7,329 bases of DNA from Lentimicrobium sp. (GTDB taxonomy: Bacteria; Bacteroidota; Bacteroidia; Bacteroidales; Lentimicrobiaceae). Within the stretch, counting starts at the first letter, position 1; each line of letters begins with the position of its first letter. Position numbers and translations under genes: made by a program. Shown piece by piece: positions 7,096 through 7,329 of this stretch. The DNA lies in assembly GCA_013336205.1 (NCBI GenBank), contig JAAXUD010000126.1, positions 1 through 7,329 of the forward strand, read 5' to 3'. The notes below the pieces were generated by a model. It ran no database searches and was not told the DNA's origin. It saw nothing but the letters and a program-made list of their open reading frames with translations.

Positions 7096-7120
7096 ATCCT
7101 ATCAGGATATACTTTTTTTT
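7096..7120 (+). other. Short hairpin followed by an eight-T run
   Basis: ATCCT (7096-7100) and AGGAT (7104-7108) pair around a 3-nt loop, and eight Ts follow at 7113-7120. It resembles a weak plus-strand terminator, but no plus-strand gene lies directly upstream. It is about 84 bp before the transporter ATG and upstream of its likely promoter. A 5-bp stem is marginal and may be chance. Confidence 0.25.
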
Positions 7121-7147
7121 GAAAATCAATATACAGCAGGTTGGTAA

Positions 7148-7178
7148 TTGTAGGAGAAATAGTTTTTCCGTATTTTTA
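7148..7178 (+). promoter_or_regulatory. Candidate promoter of the MFS transporter gene
   Basis: TTG (7148-7150), a 20-nt spacer and TATTTTTA (7171-7178) fit the Bacteroidota -33/-7 pattern with one mismatch in the -7 box (A for the final G). The box ends 25 nt before the ATG. The region is T-rich, so a chance match is possible. Confidence 0.4.
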
Positions 7179-7203
7179 ACGCTCATTTAACATCAACCAA
7201 CTT

Positions 7204-7329
7204 ATGACAAAAAAGCCCCGCCTGAGTTTCTGGCAGATATGGAATATGAGTTTTGGTTTTCTGGGTATCCAGTTCGGGTTTGCGCTGCAAAACGCCAATG
7301 TAAGCCGCATTTTTGAAACGCTTGGCGCT
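7204..7329 (+). CDS. MFS sugar transporter, SLC45-like, N-terminal part (runs off the window)
   Basis: The first 42 codons are present and the frame is open to the window edge. The start MTKKPRLSFWQIWNMSFGFL, then GIQFGFALQNANVSRIFETLGA, is the characteristic N-terminus and first helix of Bacteroidota MFS transporters related to the SLC45/GPH sugar carriers, inner-membrane proteins that move maltose, sucrose or related sugars with a cation. In this phylum they are often the first gene of a starch or maltose utilisation cluster, so glycoside hydrolases may follow outside the window; that is inference. Only the first helix is visible, so the substrate cannot be judged. The leader is A/C-rich without a Shine-Dalgarno sequence. 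Confidence 0.75.
   Translation, partial: MTKKPRLSFWQIWNMSFGFLGIQFGFALQNANVSRIFETLGA

Overview
The window looks like an ordinary chromosomal segment from a member of the Bacteroidota, most likely Bacteroidales or a close relative. Three things suggest this. The genes lack Shine-Dalgarno sequences and start in A-rich leaders. Several starts are preceded by a Bacteroidota-type -7 box (TAnnTTTG, exact upstream of the GNAT gene and tRNA-Val). The protein set fits too: a full-length NfeD protease, a DUF4173 membrane protein and an SLC45-like MFS transporter. GC content is moderate, with AT-rich spacers.

Layout, left to right. A plus-strand pair (68-1954) encodes a membrane-bound NfeD/ClpP-class serine protease followed 6 bp later by a macro-domain ADP-ribose hydrolase; these are probably one operon. 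It meets a minus-strand run head to tail at a shared TTAA where both stop codons overlap. The minus run, in transcription order, is a two-domain GNAT acetyltransferase (6311-5457), a GT-C glycosyltransferase of the PMT/ArnT kind (5020-3623) and a DUF4173 multi-pass membrane protein (3465-1951). Gaps of 436 and 157 bp make separate transcription units more likely than one operon. The 436-bp gap has no supportable gene but holds a three-copy 8-bp tandem repeat and a near-palindrome.

Right of the GNAT gene lie two minus-strand tRNA genes, tRNA-Val(CAC) and tRNA-Gly(CCC). They are 271 bp apart, and the Val gene has its own near-consensus promoter. The Gly gene ends in a clear intrinsic terminator. 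The last 126 bases begin a plus-strand MFS sugar transporter that runs off the window.

No mobile element, CRISPR array, phage gene or defence system is visible. The points most worth a second look are the coupling of NfeD to a macro-domain protein where an SPFH/flotillin partner would be expected, the short tandem repeat, a perfect dyad upstream of the GNAT promoter, and the pairing of two C34 tRNAs. I see no convincing evidence of a new biological system.
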